Shown here: piece by piece, positions 18,223-26,054 of the stretch
Numbering within the stretch: position 1 is the first letter of the stretch
Layout: each line of letters begins with the position of its first letter
Notes under the pieces: generated by a model
What the model was told of the DNA's origin: nothing
The model's input: only the letters and a program-made list of their open reading frames with translations
The model's database searches: none
Source of the DNA: Agrobacterium tumefaciens
GTDB taxonomy: Bacteria > Pseudomonadota > Alphaproteobacteria > Rhizobiales > Rhizobiaceae
Length of the DNA stretch: 64,000 bases
NCBI GenBank assembly: GCA_025560025.1
Contig: CP048486.1
Location: 1,492,001-1,556,000, forward strand
Reading direction: 5' to 3'
Position numbers and translations under genes: made by a program

Positions 18223-19095
18223 ATGTCCGACGCGAACACGCCTTTGCAGCAGGATCTCCTGCGCCGCATCATCGAGGTGATCCACGAGGATGGCCTTGAG
18301 CCCGGCGCGCGGCTACGCCAAAGCCAGCTCGCAGAGCGGCTGAGCGTGTCGCGCACCCCGGTCATCGTCGCGCTCAACCGTCTGCATGAACTGGGTTATG
18401 CCGAGCATTTGCCAAACAAGGGCACGGTGCTGACCGGCATTCCGCCGCAGTCGGAGATGGCCGAACATCAGCGCTCCGACGAAGCGCTGATCGTCGCCGT
18501 CGCCAAGCTGCGTCGTGAGGGTGGGATTTCGAACCAGTTTACAGAGCTGGAACTGATGCGGCTGACCGAGAGCGAACGTGCGCCAGTGCGCCAGGCCCTC
18601 ATCAAGCTTGAAGAGCTTGGCGTCGTTATGCGCCGCAAGGGATACGGCTGGGAATTCATGGATAGCGCCCGCGATGCTCGCGCCCGCGAGGAGAGCTATA
18701 ATTTCCGTGTGTTGATCGAGTGCGCCGCAATCATGTCACCGCAGTTTGCCTTGCTGCCTGCCTGGATCGACGCCATGCGCAAGCGCCATGAGGACGTCAT
18801 GCGAGCAAAATGGACGGAAACCTCCAGCGTGATGCTGTTCGAGATGAATGCAGAGTTTCACCTCGGCATCAGCGCCGCTTCCGGCAATCGCTATCTCAAG
18901 GAGGCCATGCACCGGCAGAATCAGCTCCGTCGTCTGTCCAATTACAACTGGAACTACGGTCCCGAGCGCGTCGTGACCACCTGCAGGGAACACCTGGAGA
19001 TTTTGGGCCGCCTTCAGGAAGGAGAAAACGAGATCGCATCCGCCCTTATGAAGCGGCATCTAAGCGGTGCAAGCAGGGCTATACGAAAGGACTGA
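18223..19095 (+). CDS. GntR/FadR-type regulator with two tandem winged-HTH domains
   Basis: 290 aa. The first winged helix is about 10-70 (LRQSQLAERLSVSRTPVIVA then NKGTVL). A second region at about 87-146 has the same pattern (LELMRLTESERAPVRQAL, KLEELGVVMRRKGYGWEF) and reads as a second GntR wHTH. The C-terminal FCD ligand domain is about 155-285, with the metal-type histidines in EFHLGI, EHLEIL and MKRHL. Standard FCD regulators have a single wHTH and about 230 aa, so the extra length equals one domain. It is divergent from, and presumably controls, the C45/Dpp/aconitase/M20 operon. Confidence 0.9.
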   Translation: MSDANTPLQQDLLRRIIEVIHEDGLEPGARLRQSQLAERLSVSRTPVIVALNRLHELGYAEHLPNKGTVLTGIPPQSEMAEHQRSDEALIVAVAKLRREGGISNQFTELELMRLTESERAPVRQALIKLEELGVVMRRKGYGWEFMDSARDARAREESYNFRVLIECAAIMSPQFALLPAWIDAMRKRHEDVMRAKWTETSSVMLFEMNAEFHLGISAASGNRYLKEAMHRQNQLRRLSNYNWNYGPERVVTTCREHLEILGRLQEGENEIASALMKRHLSGASRAIRKD

Positions 19096-19236
19096 ATGAT
19101 TTTTGTGTCGTAAAAGGCATTTTTTATTGTCGAATCTTTGCGCGGCCATGCGCGCGGTGAGTGCCACCGATACGCTGCAACTTCCATCGGCAGAGCCTGG
19201 CGGCCTGATACCCGGTTAGGCACATTGGACGGCGGG

Positions 19237-19641
19237 CTATTGCGAAGGTTCGCCCTCCTTAGCCAAGGCATCGGTTGCAGGACACTCGGCTGCCCACGTC
19301 AACAGGGCGTCGAGCGCGGGACACAAAGCCTGCCCCCAATCCGTCAGCGCATATTCGACCTTCGGGGGCACCTGATGGTGAACAATGCGGACAACGATGC
19401 CGTCCTGCTCCATTTGCCTAAGCTGCTGGATCAGCATCTTCTGCGAGATCGCCGGGATTGCGCGTTCGAGGTCGGAGAAGCGCATGATCCGGCCGCCGAA
19501 GAGATGGAACAGGATCACCAGCTTCCACCGCCCCTCTAACAATTTCAGCGCCCGCTCGACGCCTTCCGCCGCCGTCTCGCGGGTATAAGAGTGGGCCTTA
19601 CTTTTAGGTGAGTACCTTACTTTTTCGTGCGTTCTTGTCAT
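19237..19641 (-). CDS. HxlR family transcriptional regulator
   Basis: 134 aa single-domain winged-helix repressor. Family blocks are GVERALKLLEGRWKLVILFHL, split by the usual tryptophan, then RFSDLERAIPAISQKML and VEYALTDWGQAL. The frame is open further upstream to 19791, but the ATG at 19641 gives the normal HxlR length and leaves an 80 bp divergent promoter region before the NTF2-like gene at 19722. It probably represses that two-gene operon, as HxlR genes commonly sit beside the oxidoreductases they control. It converges with the GntR gene over 141 bp that hold no clear terminator. Confidence 0.9.
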   Translation of the reverse strand: MTRTHEKVRYSPKSKAHSYTRETAAEGVERALKLLEGRWKLVILFHLFGGRIMRFSDLERAIPAISQKMLIQQLRQMEQDGIVVRIVHHQVPPKVEYALTDWGQALCPALDALLTWAAECPATDALAKEGEPSQ

Positions 19642-19721
19642 TTGGTGATCGTACGGCCATTTTCCGCCCCATGCAATCCTGGTCCCGGATTTGGACCGGA
19701 CACGAAAAAGGAACCCGAACA

Positions 19722-20045
19722 ATGGTCGATCTACCATCACCGATCTCCCTCTATTTCGCGGCAGACACAGGAGACGGCGATGCCGTCGCAAAGTGCTTTA
19801 CCGAAACCGCCATCGTCAAGGATGAAGGCAATACCTATGCCGGACGGGAGGCGATCCGGCGCTGGAAGGCCGACAGCTCTACCAAGTACACTTACACTGT
19901 CGAGCCCTTCGCAATCGCGACTGAAGACGGCAGGACAGTCGTCACGAGCCACCTGACGGGTAACTTCCCCGGCAGCCCGGTGGATCTCCGCTACTTCTTT
20001 TTTCTTGAAGGCGACAAGATCGCAGAACTGGAAATCACGCTATGA
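19722..20045 (+). CDS. NTF2-like / SnoaL-like small protein
   Basis: 107 aa protein with the cone fold typical of NTF2-like proteins: [22 protein letters not shown], then the GREAIRRW segment and a C-terminal beta sheet. Members act as small hydrolases, isomerases or ligand carriers; no catalytic residues can be assigned from sequence. The ATG at 19722 follows a AAAGGAACC-type ribosome site. It overlaps the SDR gene by ATGA. HxlR, NTF2-like and SDR together form a common small redox or stress module whose substrate is unknown. Confidence 0.87.
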   Translation: MVDLPSPISLYFAADTGDGDAVAKCFTETAIVKDEGNTYAGREAIRRWKADSSTKYTYTVEPFAIATEDGRTVVTSHLTGNFPGSPVDLRYFFFLEGDKIAELEITL

Positions 20046-20824
20046 GCTTCGATCTTGCGATTGCCGGTCGTCGTGCGCTCGTTACCGCCGGCACGAAAGG
20101 CGTCGGCGCTGCCGTGGTCAAGACACTGACAGAAGCCGGGGCGAAGGTGGTGGCCACCGCGCGGACGGTCCCGGACAAATCTCCGGAAGGCCTTCAGTAC
20201 GTCGCGGCGGACATCACAACCGCTGACGGCTGCGCCGCGGTCGCCAGGGGCGTGCTCGACCGCCTGGGCGGGGTCGACATTATCGTCAACGTTCTCGGCG
20301 GCTCGTCCGCACCTCCCGGCGGTTTTGCTGCTCTAGGCGATGACGAATGGCTCAGGGAGCTTAACCTCAACCTCATGCCGGCGGTGCGGCTCGACCGCGC
20401 CCTCCTGCCATCGATGATCGAGCAGGGTTGCGGCGTCATCATTCACGTCACGTCGATCCAGCACCAGTTGCCGCTGCCTGAATCTACGACGGCCTATGCC
20501 GCCGCGAAGGCTGCGCTTTCAACCTACAGCAAAAGCCTCTCCAAGGAGGTCACGCCCAAAGGTGTCCGCGTCGTTCGTGTCTCACCAGGCTGGATCGAGA
20601 CCGAGGCGGCGGTCGCTTTGGCGGAACGCTTGGCGACCGACGCCGGAACCGATTACGAGGGCGGCAAGCAGATCATCATGAAGGCCCTCGGCGGCATTCC
20701 GCTCGGGCGGCCCGCCAAGCCTCAGGAGGTCGCCGATCTTATCGCGTTCCTCGTGTCGCCACGCGCTGGTGCGATCACGGGAACCGAATTCACCATCGAC
20801 GGTGGCACGGTTCCGACCGCTTGA
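20042..20824 (+). CDS. SDR family oxidoreductase
   Basis: 260 aa classical short-chain dehydrogenase. The cofactor loop is [11 protein letters not shown], a variant of TGxxxGIG; the catalytic Ser region is HVTSIQ and the Tyr-Lys pair is in YAAAKAA. The C-terminal [14 protein letters not shown] is usual for the family. It is coupled to the NTF2-like gene by a 4 bp overlap. Substrate unknown. After its stop, 220 bp without a recognisable gene separate it from the convergent LysR gene. Confidence 0.9.
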   Translation: MSFDLAIAGRRALVTAGTKGVGAAVVKTLTEAGAKVVATARTVPDKSPEGLQYVAADITTADGCAAVARGVLDRLGGVDIIVNVLGGSSAPPGGFAALGDDEWLRELNLNLMPAVRLDRALLPSMIEQGCGVIIHVTSIQHQLPLPESTTAYAAAKAALSTYSKSLSKEVTPKGVRVVRVSPGWIETEAAVALAERLATDAGTDYEGGKQIIMKALGGIPLGRPAKPQEVADLIAFLVSPRAGAITGTEFTIDGGTVPTA

Positions 20825-21044
20825 GACGGTTAGGCCGCAAGCGGGTACGCTCGCGCAGCTCGTTAATATTGGCAAATCGCCCAAGGTATCGCCAGCCAGC
20901 GGTCAACCCGCGCACAAGCCGCAAATCTTTTTTCTTGCTGTGACCGAGTAGGTTTCAAACGACCTATCGGCCCGAAGCCTACCGCTCGGCGAAGTGTTAG
21001 ATACTTGGACCCGAGTTGCAGGAGCCGAGCCTGCCCGGCCACCA

Positions 21045-22265
21045 TTAGTTCATCATATCAAGCAGCTGAAGAACCCGCTGCGCCATATCTGTGCCTCTGT
21101 CGTCGGCGCGCCAGGCCAATAGCAATGGAACGGAAAATGTCATCGGCAATGGGATTTTCGTCACCTTGGGGGAGGTTATTCCCACGCCGGACGGCAATAT
21201 CGAACAATATCCGTGGCCGACAATCAGTTGCACTGCCACCGGTATGCTGTCGATCTCAATCAACTGCACCTTTGATAGCCACGTTGGTCCAAGCAGATGC
21301 TCGAGAAAGCTTTCGGCCGTCTGGCGCAGTCCGGAGGCGCGGGAAGGCAGTACCAGAGGGTGCTTGAGGATCGCCTCGCGCATCTGTGACGGCGAATCTG
21401 CATCCGTCAGTTCAGGTGCTTCATGCTGCAGGAAACATGAAAGGTGGCTGCGCAAAACCTCACGGCTGCGCAGGCGAGAATTGTTGACTGGCATGTCGAC
21501 AAGGACTGCATCGTATCGCTGTTGTTCAAGTCCTTCCAGCAGGCTGTCTGCAAGTCCGGGCTGCATTAGCAGCGGTGTGTCGAAACGCCGTGCCCAGTTG
21601 GCGGCAATTCGCGCCAGAATAATTGCCGACGGGCTGTCCGTCGTTGCGGGAGGAATGCCGCCGAATGACCAATGCCGCAAATGCCGCTTGAAACGCAGGG
21701 CGGATGTGGAGTCCAGCGCAGCCCAGATATCGCGTAATTTGTGGACGTGGGGCGATATGCGCAGGCCCTCGGGCGATGCGCGCGAGCCGCTGCGGGTCCG
21801 TTCAAAAAGCCGGACGCCCAGATTGTCTTCCAGCATCGCCATCATCCGCGTCAGCTGTGGTTGCCCGATTTGAAGCCTCAATGCGGATTTACGGATCGAG
21901 CCCGATTCGAGAATGTCCACGAAGCGGAAGAGTGCAATCAGCGACACGCTTCTCTGATAAATATCTTTCTTACGGTCATCGCCGCACGCGCCATGGATCG
22001 CAAAGATTTCATGGGCGGCCTGCGCTAGATATGGGCCAAGTCTTCCGCCTTCCGCCGTCAGGATCAGGCCTTTTGCACCCTGGACGAAAAGCTTGACGGA
22101 CAGGGCGGTTTCCAGGCGGTTGACGGCGTCCGATACAGTTGAAACCGGAATTCCCGTTGTGTTGGACGCAAGGTGGATGCCGCCGAGCCGAACCACCTGG
22201 TCACATAAAAGAATCGTCGAAACCTTCACCGCCCACGCCTCGTCTTGGCCTTCCCATTTCGGCAT
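21045..22265 (-). CDS. LysR family regulator with two tandem HTH domains
   Basis: 406 aa, about 100 residues longer than a normal LysR protein. The extra length is an additional N-terminal winged HTH: residues about 15-75 (GIPVSTVSDAVNRLETALSV, then KLFVQGAKGLILTAEG) repeat the LysR pattern seen again at about 107-170 (QIGQPQLTRMMAMLEDNLGV, then RLFERTRSGSRASPEG). The effector domain is about 190-400. It is divergent from the hydantoinase gene over 72 bp and is the likely regulator of the ergothioneine-type operon. The ATG at 22265 has only a weak ribosome site; the first HTH needs it or a GTG 36 bp downstream. Confidence 0.92.
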   Translation of the reverse strand: MPKWEGQDEAWAVKVSTILLCDQVVRLGGIHLASNTTGIPVSTVSDAVNRLETALSVKLFVQGAKGLILTAEGGRLGPYLAQAAHEIFAIHGACGDDRKKDIYQRSVSLIALFRFVDILESGSIRKSALRLQIGQPQLTRMMAMLEDNLGVRLFERTRSGSRASPEGLRISPHVHKLRDIWAALDSTSALRFKRHLRHWSFGGIPPATTDSPSAIILARIAANWARRFDTPLLMQPGLADSLLEGLEQQRYDAVLVDMPVNNSRLRSREVLRSHLSCFLQHEAPELTDADSPSQMREAILKHPLVLPSRASGLRQTAESFLEHLLGPTWLSKVQLIEIDSIPVAVQLIVGHGYCSILPSGVGITSPKVTKIPLPMTFSVPLLLAWRADDRGTDMAQRVLQLLDMMN

Positions 22266-22337
22266 CGTCTGTCCGGATTTTGGGATATACCACTAATTTA
22301 ATTGTGCCTCATAGTCGAAATATGACAGGAGGACGAC
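22266..22337. promoter_or_regulatory. Divergent promoter region, LysR / ergothioneine-type operon
   Basis: 72 bp AT-rich gap between the two start codons. It contains ATACCACTAATTTAATTG, which includes a T-N11-A-type arrangement usual for LysR sites, and an AGGAGG ribosome site 7 bp before the hydantoinase ATG. There is room for one LysR operator and overlapping promoters only. Confidence 0.45.
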
Positions 22338-23720
22338 ATGGCGGATTTCGATACGGTTTTGGCGGGACGGGTCATTCTGACCGACCGCGAGATTTCTCGA
22401 GGTTTCGTGGCCATTCGCGAGGGGAAAACGGCACTCATCGGAGAAGGCCCCGCGCCGGCTGGGCGAGAAAATCATGATTTCGGCACCGGCCTTATATTGC
22501 CTGGCGCTATAGACGCACAGGTGCATTCGCTGTCGCAGAAGGGGGCCGAAGGTTTTGCGGCTTCGACCCGTGCGGCGGCGGCGGGCGGCGTCACGACAAT
22601 CGTGGACATGCCCTATGATGAGGGCAATCTCGTGTGTTCCGCCGAGGCCGTCAGGCGCAAGGTCGCGATGATCGACGGTGAGGCGCGCATCGACGTTGCG
22701 CTTTATGGCACTGTCGATCCGCAGGAGGGGGCTGCCCGCATTGCCGAACAGGCGGCGGCGGGAGTTTGTGCCTACAAGTTCTCGACCTTCGGCACGGATC
22801 CCCAACGCTTTCCGCGTATCCCACCCGCGCTGCTTCGCGCCTGTTTTGCCGAAATTGCAAAGACCGGGCTTGCCGCAGGCGTGCACAATGAGGACGACGC
22901 CTATGTCCGCGCCGCGATTTCCGAGGTCGAAGCATCCGGTATAACCGACTGGCGTGCGCACGGTCTGTCACGTCCCGAACTGGCCGAGACGCTGGCGATG
23001 CTGCAGATTTACGAAACCGGCGCCGAGACGGATTGTCCGGCGCATGTCGTCCATTGCTCCGTCAGCCGCGGTTACGAAATCGCCGAGATGTATCGCAGGA
23101 ACGGCCGGTATTCCTCCATCGAATGCTGCATTCACTACCTTGTTCTGGATGAGGAGAATGATGTCGCGCGGCTTGGCGGCAAGGCCAAGATCAACCCGCC
23201 GATACGCCCCCGCAAAGAAGTGGAGGCGATCTGGCGCCATCTGGCGGAAGGGCGGGTGTCGATGGTGTCCACCGATCACGTGAGCTGGAGCGAGGACCGC
23301 AAGACCAATCCCGATATGCTGAAAAATGCTTCCGGCGTCCCGGGGCTGGAGGTGATGGTGCCGCTTTTCGTCAAGGGCGCGATCGCACGCGGTGTGCCGC
23401 TGGTGTGGGCGGCCCGGCTTATGGCTGAAAATCCGGCCCGGCATTTTCGTCTGGACCACCAAAAAGGCGGGTTGCAGGTCGGGCGCGACGCTGACGTCAT
23501 GGTGCTGGTCGATCGGCCCGTGGTGTATGACGCAGCCACCAGTCCTCACTCCATCGCGGGGTGGTCGCCTTATCACGGCATGGAGCTGCCCTGGACGGTC
23601 GCAGCCACCTGGCGGCGAGGCGAGATGGTCTTTGACGGTGAAAACGTGCTGGCTGCGCCGGGAACAGGCGTTTTCGTGCGGCCGCCCGAAACACTTGGTC
23701 TGCGCAAGGTGCTGTTGTGA
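22338..23720 (+). CDS. Hydantoinase/dihydroorotase-like amidohydrolase (probable hydantoin-5-propionate hydrolase)
   Basis: 460 aa cyclic amidohydrolase of the hydantoinase/allantoinase group. The carbamylated lysine is probably K147 (CAYKFSTFG), with metal or substrate histidines H183 (GVHNEDD), H236/H239 (HVVHC) and D313 (STDHVSW). The N-terminal HxH metal motif reads D59-A-Q-V-H63, so its first histidine is glutamine. In the ergothioneine pathway this step opens hydantoin-5-propionate to N-carbamoylglutamate, and the next gene product would release glutamate. First gene of the operon, with a strong AGGAGG site; it overlaps the next gene by TGATG. Confidence 0.88.
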   Translation: MADFDTVLAGRVILTDREISRGFVAIREGKTALIGEGPAPAGRENHDFGTGLILPGAIDAQVHSLSQKGAEGFAASTRAAAAGGVTTIVDMPYDEGNLVCSAEAVRRKVAMIDGEARIDVALYGTVDPQEGAARIAEQAAAGVCAYKFSTFGTDPQRFPRIPPALLRACFAEIAKTGLAAGVHNEDDAYVRAAISEVEASGITDWRAHGLSRPELAETLAMLQIYETGAETDCPAHVVHCSVSRGYEIAEMYRRNGRYSSIECCIHYLVLDEENDVARLGGKAKINPPIRPRKEVEAIWRHLAEGRVSMVSTDHVSWSEDRKTNPDMLKNASGVPGLEVMVPLFVKGAIARGVPLVWAARLMAENPARHFRLDHQKGGLQVGRDADVMVLVDRPVVYDAATSPHSIAGWSPYHGMELPWTVAATWRRGEMVFDGENVLAAPGTGVFVRPPETLGLRKVLL

Positions 23721-24958
23721 TGCGCCGCAATCTCGATGCGTCAATAAAGGACATAGAAGCGGATCTCGACGCACTGGCGCAGATTACCGATCCGGAACGT
23801 CCCTGGACCCGCCGCGCCTTCTCGCCCCGTTTCGATGAAGGGCGCGACTATCTTCGGCGGCGTTTCCTGAGTGAAGGATTGAATGTCTCGACGGATGCGG
23901 GCGGGAACCTGATCGGTCGACGCGAAGGCACCGAGCCGCACGTCGGGACGATCATGCTGGGTTCGCATTCCGACACTGTGCCGGACGGCGGACGTTTTGA
24001 TGGTGTTGCCGGTGTCGTCGTTGCATTGGAGGTCGCACGCATTCTCTCACGGCGCGGTGTTGCCTTGCGGCACAATCTGGCCGTTGTCGATTTTCTTGCT
24101 GAAGAGGTATCCATTTTCGGGGTTTCCTGCATCGGTTCGCGAGCGATGGCGGGCGTTCTGCCGCAAGACTGGCTGAGGCGCATCAGTGACGGGCGCGATC
24201 TGGCGACGGCCATACGTGATGTGGGCGGCAAGCCGGAAAGTCTTGAAGCTCCCTTGGCTGACGACCTGAAGGCCTTTCTGGAACTACACATCGAGCAGGG
24301 GCCGGTTCTCGAACGGGAAAAGATTGCGCTTGGGGTGGTGACGACCATTGTCGGCATCAATCGCGTCGAGATCGAGGTTATGGGTCGTCCCGATCATGCC
24401 GGTACGACTCCGATGGGGTTGCGTACGGATGCCCTCGTTGCTGCGGCGCGGATCGTGAGTGAGATCGAGCGGTACGCGACGGAGCTTTCCGGTGGTCCCG
24501 GACATTTCACCGCAACTGTGGGCGAGTTCGAAATCTCCCCCAACGCCGCCAATGTGGTGCCGGGCCGGGTCCGCATGCTGGTTGATATCCGCGCCGAGCG
24601 GGCCGAGGACAAGGAAGCATTCGTATCCTGGCTGACCGGACTTGATGCGGACGGCGAAAACACGATCGAGGCGCGGCTGATTTCCGCCAATCCCGGCGTG
24701 CAGATGGATGATGGATTGCAGGAGACGCTGGCAAAGGCCGCCGACGGGCTGGACACGCCCTATCGAAAGATGGTGTCGGGTGCAGGCCATGACGCGGCAT
24801 TCATGACACGGCTGTGTCCTTCGGCGATGCTCTTCGTCCCTTGCCGCGACGGCCGTTCCCATTGCCCGGAAGAGTGGGCGGATGCGGCCGATCTCGCTTT
24901 GGCGGCTGAAGTTCTGGCGAACACGATTATGGAATTGGACAGAAAAAGGGAGGGCTGA
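23720..24958 (+). CDS. N-carbamoyl-L-amino acid / allantoate amidohydrolase (M20 family)
   Basis: 412 aa binuclear metallo-amidohydrolase of the HyuC/AllC type. Metal and substrate motifs are GSHSDTVPDGGRFDG, LAEEVSIFG, ELHIEQGPVLE and GRPDHAGTTPM, and the late HCPEEW supplies the last metal histidine. Here it probably cleaves N-carbamoyl-L-glutamate to glutamate, CO2 and ammonia. A GTG at 23717 is also in frame, but the ATG at 23720 forms a TGATG junction with the hydantoinase stop. The DUF917 gene begins 2 bp after its stop. Confidence 0.92.
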   Translation: MRRNLDASIKDIEADLDALAQITDPERPWTRRAFSPRFDEGRDYLRRRFLSEGLNVSTDAGGNLIGRREGTEPHVGTIMLGSHSDTVPDGGRFDGVAGVVVALEVARILSRRGVALRHNLAVVDFLAEEVSIFGVSCIGSRAMAGVLPQDWLRRISDGRDLATAIRDVGGKPESLEAPLADDLKAFLELHIEQGPVLEREKIALGVVTTIVGINRVEIEVMGRPDHAGTTPMGLRTDALVAAARIVSEIERYATELSGGPGHFTATVGEFEISPNAANVVPGRVRMLVDIRAERAEDKEAFVSWLTGLDADGENTIEARLISANPGVQMDDGLQETLAKAADGLDTPYRKMVSGAGHDAAFMTRLCPSAMLFVPCRDGRSHCPEEWADAADLALAAEVLANTIMELDRKREG

Positions 24959-24960
24959 AA

Positions 24961-26052
24961 GTGGCCAGAATTCTGACGGAGAAGGATGTGGAACCCGCGG
25001 TGCGGGGAGGCGCGGTCTATGCGGCCGGCGGTGGCGGCTGGGTCCATCATGGACGGAAGCTGGGCTATGCCGCGGTGAACGCCGGTGCGCCGGAACTCGT
25101 CTCCATCGACGAATTGAACGAAGACGACTGGGTGGCGACGGCTGCCGCCATCGGTGCGCCGGCCTCCACGACGCCCTGGGAAATGCGGGGCGTGGATTAT
25201 GTCAAGGCCGTGCAGCTTTTGCAGGACGAGCTTGGTGCGAAGGTCGCGGCCCTGATGATCGGGCAGAATGGCAAGTCCTCGACCCTCAACGCATGGCTGC
25301 CTTCGGCTATCCTGGGCTGCAAGGTGCTGGACGCGGTGGGTGACATGCGCGCCCATCCGACCGGCGACATGGGGGCGATCGGCATGGCCGGTAAACCGGA
25401 CCAGTCGATCCAGACGGCCGTCGGCGGAAATCGCGATCAGAACCGCTATATCGAACTCGTAACGCGTGGCGCAACCGGCCGTATCTCTCCCATCCTGCGC
25501 ACCGCCTCCGACATGTCGGGTGGTTTCATCGCCTCGGCCCGCAATCCGGTTCGCGCCGGTTACGTCGCGAAGAATGCGGCGCTCGGCGGAATTTCCAAGG
25601 CGCTGGAGCTTGGTCACGCAATCCTCGCCGCCGAGCCTCGAGGGCATGCGGCCGTTCTCGATGCGATCCTTTCGACCACGGGCGGCAGGATCATGATTGA
25701 AGGAGAGATCACCGCGAAGGATGTCGTTTATACGAATGAGGCTTTCGACGTCGGCACCGTCACCATCGGCAGGGGCGATGCGGCGCTGACCCTGCATGTG
25801 ATGAACGAATACATGGCGGTCGATGCGGTCGATGGCCGTCGTCTCGCAACCTTTCCGGATGTCATCACCACATTGTCGCAGGAGATCGAGCCGCTGTCTG
25901 TCGGCGAGCTGAAGGTCGGCATGAAGATCCACCTGCTGCATGTCCCAAAGACCCTCATTCCGATCGGCGCGGGCCTGATGGACCCGGCGATCTATGTCCA
26001 CCCCGAAAAGGTCATGGGTATCAACCTGACCAACTACGCATTGGAGGCCTGA
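24961..26052 (+). CDS. DUF917 / S-methyl-thiohydantoin desulfurase family protein
   Basis: 363 aa member of the DUF917 family. The glycine-rich start YAAGGGGWVHHGRKLG and the block RTASDMSGGF are characteristic. The family is linked in the literature to removal of sulfur from thiohydantoin in ergothioneine breakdown, converting the 2-thiohydantoin propionate to hydantoin propionate. It sits between the carbamoyl amidohydrolase and the urocanase homologue, exactly where that step is needed. The start is GTG at 24961. No cofactor motif can be assigned from sequence alone; the role rests on family and context. Confidence 0.87.
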   Translation: MARILTEKDVEPAVRGGAVYAAGGGGWVHHGRKLGYAAVNAGAPELVSIDELNEDDWVATAAAIGAPASTTPWEMRGVDYVKAVQLLQDELGAKVAALMIGQNGKSSTLNAWLPSAILGCKVLDAVGDMRAHPTGDMGAIGMAGKPDQSIQTAVGGNRDQNRYIELVTRGATGRISPILRTASDMSGGFIASARNPVRAGYVAKNAALGGISKALELGHAILAAEPRGHAAVLDAILSTTGGRIMIEGEITAKDVVYTNEAFDVGTVTIGRGDAALTLHVMNEYMAVDAVDGRRLATFPDVITTLSQEIEPLSVGELKVGMKIHLLHVPKTLIPIGAGLMDPAIYVHPEKVMGINLTNYALEA

Positions 26053-26054
26053 AG

